Assembly: GCA_002396325.1 (NCBI GenBank)
Contig: DGXM01000218.1
Span: forward strand, 1-9,635
DNA: 9,635 nucleotides
From: Treponema sp. UBA4232
GTDB taxonomy: Bacteria; Spirochaetota; Spirochaetia; Treponematales; Treponemataceae
Direction of reading: 5' to 3'
A program made the translations under genes and the position numbers. Under the pieces are notes generated by a model that saw nothing but the letters and a program-made list of their open reading frames with translations, searched no databases and was not told the origin of the DNA. Below, piece by piece: positions 6,022 through 9,635 of the stretch (position 1 is its first letter; each line of letters opens with the position of its first letter).

Positions 6022-8161
6022 GGAATATCTTTCGGTACTGAACCCTGAACAGCGGGAAGCCGTGGAACACGACGGTTCATCCCTTTTGATTTTGGCCGGA
6101 GCAGGATCAGGAAAAACCCGTGTCATTACAACGAAGATTGCATATCTGATTTCACAAAAGCATGTGGATCCGTATTCCATTCTCGCTGTTACATTCACAA
6201 AAAAAGCCGCAAACGAAATGAAAGAGCGGGCGGTTCTTCTTGAAGAAAGAGCCTCGTATGCACAAATCAAAACATTCCATTCGTGGGGAGCTTATTTTCT
6301 GCGCAGGTATTATCACGAAGCCGGAATAGACAAAAATTTCACAGTCTATGATGACGATGATATGGTTCAGCTCGTGACAAAAGCAATTCCGTCAATAACA
6401 AAAAAAGATGCCGCACAGATTGCCCACAAAATCTCTCTTGCAAAAGATTACGGACTCACTCCTCTAAGCGAAGATTTTTCTGTAATAGATGCCGATGAGG
6501 ATTTTGCATATTATTACGATGCCTATCAAAAACGTCTGCGGGAAACAGGCAATGTTGATTTCGGAGATTTGATTCTGCTTCCATATCTTGTGTTGCAAAG
6601 CAATCAGCAGATCCGTCACCAAACACATCTGCGCTACAGGGTTGTTATGGTAGACGAATATCAGGACTCCAACGTTGCGCAATATCTTCTTTTGCAGCAG
6701 CTTTCAGGAATTGAAGATGAGGCAGGAGTCTACGTATGCGTAGTCGGCGATGACGATCAGAGCATTTACAAATTCCGCGGTGCCGAAGTGCAGAATATTT
6801 TGAATTTCAAGACACAGTTTCCCGGCACCTCATTGGTTCGCCTTCAGACCAATTACCGCTCCACATCGGAAATTCTTTCGTGCGCCGATTCCGTTGTAAA
6901 AAACAATTCCGACAGACTTGGAAAAACTTTGGTTGCAGAACGCGGCAAAGGCAAAAAGCCCACGCTGGTTTTTCTCCCCAATCAGGATGATGAAACGGAA
7001 TTTTGCGCAGATCTCATTTTGAATGCGCACAAAAACGGGGTTCCGTTCGCAGACTGGGCCATTCTTTACCGCACCAACGCACAATCGCTCGGATTCGAAA
7101 CAACATTCCTCCACAGAAAGATTCCGTATCAGGTTGTGGGCACTCTGAAATTTTATGAACGCGAAGAAATAAAAGATGCACTCAGCTGGCTGTCTTTTCT
7201 GGCGAATCCCCGTGATGAAATTGCATTCCGCCGCATCGTGAACAAGCCTGCCCGCGGAGTCGGAGACACAACTCAAGACAAAATCGTAAATGCAAGCCTG
7301 GGACAGTCGATTCTTATTGGAGCAAAAAATGTGAAACTCTCGAAAAAGGCCGCCGAAGGAATAAATTTTTTCTGCGCATTGAATGAAGAGCTTTCCTCAC
7401 TGCTGATTGAGGATGAAGAAAAATCAAAGGGAAGACATCTTTCGGAATTCGTCGAAGAGACAATCAAAAAATCCGGGCTTGAAGAATACCACAAGTCTCA
7501 GGATGAAGTTGCAGGCACACAGAAAACGAACAACCTTCAGGAACTTATAAACTCCGCCGCCCTCTACCCGTGCACAAAGGCAGGTCTCTTGGAATTCCTT
7601 GACCACATTGAACTGGACCGCACTCTTGAAAACGAAGACGACCAGAGCAATCAGGACAGAGTCACGCTCATCACACTGCACAACACAAAGGGACTTGAAT
7701 ACCACCGGGTAATCATCACCGGAATGGAGCACGGAGTTTTTCCACGCGAAAACAAAAGCGGAGATGAACTTGAAGAAGAGCGGCGCCTTTTTTATGTAGG
7801 CATCACGCGTGCAAGAGACGAACTTTATCTTACAAGCTGTGCAATGCGGCGAATGTACGGACAGACAAAATACATGAGTCCCTCACCGTTTTTGAATGAA
7901 ATTGACAAATCGCTTTTACGTGTGCTCGGAAAAAAGCCTGATTTGTTTGCTCCCGGAGCAAATGCCTCGCAGGATCCTGTTGCGCAGAAATGGAGAGTCG
8001 GAGCATCCGTCTACCACGATGACTGGGGCCACGGTCAGATTGTAAACGGCAGAATGTCGGAGGAAGGCGAATGGGTCATTTCGGTGAGATTTGAAAACGG
8101 CGGCATAAAAAAATTCCTTCCCAAATACCAGAAAACTCTTATGATTGAAAACGGGGATTAA
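6011..8161 (+). CDS. pcrA: ATP-dependent 3'-5' DNA helicase, PcrA/UvrD family (superfamily 1)
   Basis: This 716-residue protein unwinds DNA in repair, replication restart and removal of stalled complexes. The full SF1A motif set is present: LNPEQREAV (10-18), motif I AGAGSGKT (29-36), TFTKKAANEM (61-70), motif II DEYQD (215-219), motif III GDDDQSIYKFRGA (247-259), LQTNYRS (278-284), motif V LHNTKGLEY (556-564) and motif VI RRLFYVGITRAR (591-602). The C-terminus (about 663-714, with VYHDDWGHGQI) matches the Tudor-like domain by which PcrA and UvrD bind RNA polymerase, and which Rep lacks. The TTG at 6011 overlaps the rimO end by 11 bases. It has GGAG six bases upstream and places the N-terminus where the family starts; the next Met is far inside the ATPase domain. 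PcrA is preferred to UvrD only by convention. Confidence 0.92.
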   Translation: MDAEEYLSVLNPEQREAVEHDGSSLLILAGAGSGKTRVITTKIAYLISQKHVDPYSILAVTFTKKAANEMKERAVLLEERASYAQIKTFHSWGAYFLRRYYHEAGIDKNFTVYDDDDMVQLVTKAIPSITKKDAAQIAHKISLAKDYGLTPLSEDFSVIDADEDFAYYYDAYQKRLRETGNVDFGDLILLPYLVLQSNQQIRHQTHLRYRVVMVDEYQDSNVAQYLLLQQLSGIEDEAGVYVCVVGDDDQSIYKFRGAEVQNILNFKTQFPGTSLVRLQTNYRSTSEILSCADSVVKNNSDRLGKTLVAERGKGKKPTLVFLPNQDDETEFCADLILNAHKNGVPFADWAILYRTNAQSLGFETTFLHRKIPYQVVGTLKFYEREEIKDALSWLSFLANPRDEIAFRRIVNKPARGVGDTTQDKIVNASLGQSILIGAKNVKLSKKAAEGINFFCALNEELSSLLIEDEEKSKGRHLSEFVEETIKKSGLEEYHKSQDEVAGTQKTNNLQELINSAALYPCTKAGLLEFLDHIELDRTLENEDDQSNQDRVTLITLHNTKGLEYHRVIITGMEHGVFPRENKSGDELEEERRLFYVGITRARDELYLTSCAMRRMYGQTKYMSPSPFLNEIDKSLLRVLGKKPDLFAPGANASQDPVAQKWRVGASVYHDDWGHGQIVNGRMSEEGEWVISVRFENGGIKKFLPKYQKTLMIENGD

Positions 8162-8164
8162 AAA

Positions 8165-9190
8165 ATGAGTTTCAGCATCGAAAAATTAAACGGCACAGCC
8201 TATCTCTCTTTCCCTGAAATGAAGGATTTGTTGATTTCGGAATTCGACACAAGATTTGGAATCAATCTCAAAGGCAGGGAAGATTTCGGAGATTTAATCT
8301 ACAGTGAAACCGAATGTGAAAACATCACTCCGGTTACAGAAACAATCACAGATGGAAACGAAAAAATCATCCGCTATGAGGCAGAAGGAATTCCATACTG
8401 GTGCAGATGTGCAATGCTCGACCCCGTAAAAATCCACTTTGACTCAATAGGCGATGCAGCCCAGGCCTTGAAACAGTTTCAAAGATCGTGGGCTCCATAT
8501 CAATACACACTTTTCCGGCGCGCATCCTTGGTGCAGGAAAAACTTCCCTACGTGAATCTGAAAAACAGAGACTTTCCGTTTTCAATTCCACATTCGGCAA
8601 TCGGGCTTTACACAATGACAGACGAGCACACGATGATTGCATCCCCAAAAACAAATTCCTGTCTTCCGGCGGGAACAATCATTTGGAACGAAGACCATAC
8701 AAATCCACCGAGCCGGGCGTATCTGAAAATTCAGGAAAGCCTTGTACTCGCAAACCATTTTTTCGGCACTCCACTTCCGCAGAAAGGAAGCCGTTGTTTC
8801 GAAGCAGGAGCCTGTCCCGGCGGATGGACCTGGGTGCTTGCAAATCTCGGATCGGAAATCTTCGCGGTTGACAGAGCTGAACTCGCACCTTCCCTTATGA
8901 AAAATCCTCTGGTCACTTTCCGGGCACACGATGCATTCACATTGAAGCCTGCCGAGCTGGGACCTTTCGACTGGGTGTTCAGCGACGTAATATGCTACCC
9001 CGAACGTCTCCTCGAGTGGATTCAAACATGGCTCTCATCCGGGCTTACAAAAAACATGATTTGCACCATAAAAATGCAGGGAGCAATCGATTGGAATCTG
9101 GTTTCAAAATTTGAAGAGATTCCCCGCAGCAAAGTGGTTCATTTGAATTACAACAAACACGAACTCACTTTCATCCACTGCGAACCTTAA
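8165..9190 (+). CDS. rlmM: RlmM-like 23S rRNA 2'-O-ribose methyltransferase
   Basis: The 341-residue protein has a C-terminal Rossmann methyltransferase domain of the FtsJ/RlmM kind. E. coli RlmM uses S-adenosylmethionine to methylate the 2'-OH of C2498 in the 23S rRNA peptidyl-transferase region. Visible are PPSRAYLKIQE (181-191), SAM motif I EAGACPGGWTWVL (213-225), FAVD (233-236), FDWVFSDV (268-275), TIKMQG (301-306) and KHELTFIH (331-338). These give a complete K188-D274-K303-E333 catalytic tetrad. The GACPGGWT signature and following spacing resemble RlmM more than RlmE. The first 170 residues should hold the THUMP-type RNA-binding part but are too divergent for me to confirm it. The ATG follows the pcrA stop by three bases, with GGGGA seven bases upstream inside the pcrA end. 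It is the last gene of the operon; the exact rRNA target is inferred. Confidence 0.82.
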   Translation: MSFSIEKLNGTAYLSFPEMKDLLISEFDTRFGINLKGREDFGDLIYSETECENITPVTETITDGNEKIIRYEAEGIPYWCRCAMLDPVKIHFDSIGDAAQALKQFQRSWAPYQYTLFRRASLVQEKLPYVNLKNRDFPFSIPHSAIGLYTMTDEHTMIASPKTNSCLPAGTIIWNEDHTNPPSRAYLKIQESLVLANHFFGTPLPQKGSRCFEAGACPGGWTWVLANLGSEIFAVDRAELAPSLMKNPLVTFRAHDAFTLKPAELGPFDWVFSDVICYPERLLEWIQTWLSSGLTKNMICTIKMQGAIDWNLVSKFEEIPRSKVVHLNYNKHELTFIHCEP

Positions 9191-9203
9191 TCCAAACTTT
9201 CGA

Positions 9204-9635
9204 TTATTTACTCAAATCCTCAAGATTGTACGGCGTCATCTGGTACACATAATAATTCAGCCAGTTTGAATAAAAAAGATGTGCAGTGCTTCTCCACGTT
9301 GAAGAAACAGGCTGACTCGGATCGTTGTGCGGAAAATAATTCATTGGAAGATGGATGTCCAGTCCCCTTTCCACATCGCGGCGGTATTCCTTGGCAAGAG
9401 TGTCCACATCATATTCCAAATGCCCTGTCATAAAAATGGAACGGTTGTCCACGGATTTTGCAATCGTCAGTCCGGTGTCCTTGCTTTTTGCCAGAACCTG
9501 AAGAGAATGAACGGCTTCCACTTCTGACGGTTCAATCATCGTGTAGCGGGATGTCGGCACCGGAAAATAATCATCGAATCCACGCAAAAGAGGCTCGGTC
9601 GGAGCTATCAGACGGCTGTAATAAATTCCTGAAAG
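9204..9635 (-). CDS. metA: Homoserine O-acyltransferase MetA, C-terminal part (N-terminus beyond window)
   Basis: The 143 visible residues are the C-terminal part of MetA, which transfers an acyl group from succinyl- or acetyl-CoA to homoserine in methionine synthesis. The frame stays open to the window edge (LSGIYYSRL, then PLLRGFDD), so a TTG near 9587 is an internal Leu codon and not the start. Hallmarks are RGFDDYF, SRYT, MTGHLEYD with the family's catalytic His and Glu, NYFPHNDP and SNWLNYYVYQ. The catalytic Cys and the residue that discriminates acetyl from succinyl donors lie in the missing part, so specificity is open. Two usually conserved His positions are Thr here (PTSRYT for PHSRYT, WRST for WRSH). 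The gene converges on rlmM with 13 bases between stops. Confidence 0.93.
   Translation of the reverse strand, partial: LSGIYYSRLIAPTEPLLRGFDDYFPVPTSRYTMIEPSEVEAVHSLQVLAKSKDTGLTIAKSVDNRSIFMTGHLEYDVDTLAKEYRRDVERGLDIHLPMNYFPHNDPSQPVSSTWRSTAHLFYSNWLNYYVYQMTPYNLEDLSK

Larger units (their letters stand above)
2705..9190 (+). other. Inferred five-gene operon lolA-rodZ-rimO-pcrA-rlmM
   Basis: Five same-strand genes follow one promoter with gaps of 4, 2, -11 (overlap) and 3 bases, and no terminator-like hairpin plus T run lies between them. Each downstream gene has its ribosome site inside the end of the gene before it, which suggests translational coupling. Co-transcription is inferred from spacing only; internal promoters are possible. 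Confidence 0.75.

Noticed and set aside
5803..6270. A 155-codon minus-strand frame across the rimO/pcrA junction
   Set aside because: It spans the ends of two well-supported genes, including the pcrA ATP-binding motif, and has no recognisable domain.
6830..7276. A 148-codon minus-strand frame inside pcrA
   Set aside because: It is antisense to conserved helicase sequence, with no start context or family signature.
8582..9025. A 147-codon minus-strand frame and other overlapping frames inside rlmM
   Set aside because: They are antisense to the methyltransferase motifs; the Cys-rich content comes from complementing those codons.
9191..9203. Bidirectional terminator between rlmM and metA
   Set aside because: Only a four-base CGAA/TTCG match flanks the gap and no T run follows on either strand.

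Overview
This window looks like chromosomal core sequence from a Gram-negative-type bacterium, most likely a spirochaete of the Treponema type. That assignment is an inference from the gene set and protein character (a LolA-like carrier, a RodZ-like protein and a divergent RimO, with GTG/TTG starts in a packed operon); no 16S rRNA or other decisive marker is present. I see no mobile element, CRISPR array, tRNA or rRNA, and no sign of recent gene transfer.

Layout. The left edge (1-92) holds a possible C-terminal tail of a + strand gene and a hairpin followed by a short T run. Positions 93-2294 (minus strand) encode a large DEAD-box RNA helicase of the DeaD/CsdA type with a DbpA-like RNA-binding domain and an RG-rich tail. 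A 472-base divergent intergenic region (2295-2766) follows. It holds a strong sigma70-type promoter for the + strand, a weaker candidate minus-strand promoter, and small hairpins in the probable helicase leader.

From 2767 to 9190 five + strand genes run as one tightly packed operon: lolA, rodZ, rimO (GTG start), a pcrA/uvrD-type helicase (TTG start inside the end of rimO) and an rlmM-like rRNA 2'-O-methyltransferase. Gaps are 4, 2, -11 and 3 bases. The right edge (9204-9635, minus strand) is the C-terminal part of MetA, a homoserine O-acyltransferase of methionine synthesis, converging on the operon with only 13 bases between the stop codons.

How the genes fit together. The first two operon genes serve the cell envelope: lipoprotein transport across the periplasm and MreB-linked cell shape. 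The next three serve nucleic acids and the ribosome: uS12 methylthiolation, DNA unwinding with a probable RNA-polymerase contact domain, and 23S rRNA methylation. With the divergent RNA helicase, much of the window concerns ribosome maturation and the transcription-translation machinery. No previously undescribed system is evident. The points most worth checking are the DEGD form of the helicase DEAD motif, the Cys-containing insertion in RimO, the intact K-D-K-E tetrad in the RlmM-like protein with its divergent N-terminal half, and the mixed envelope/ribosome operon.
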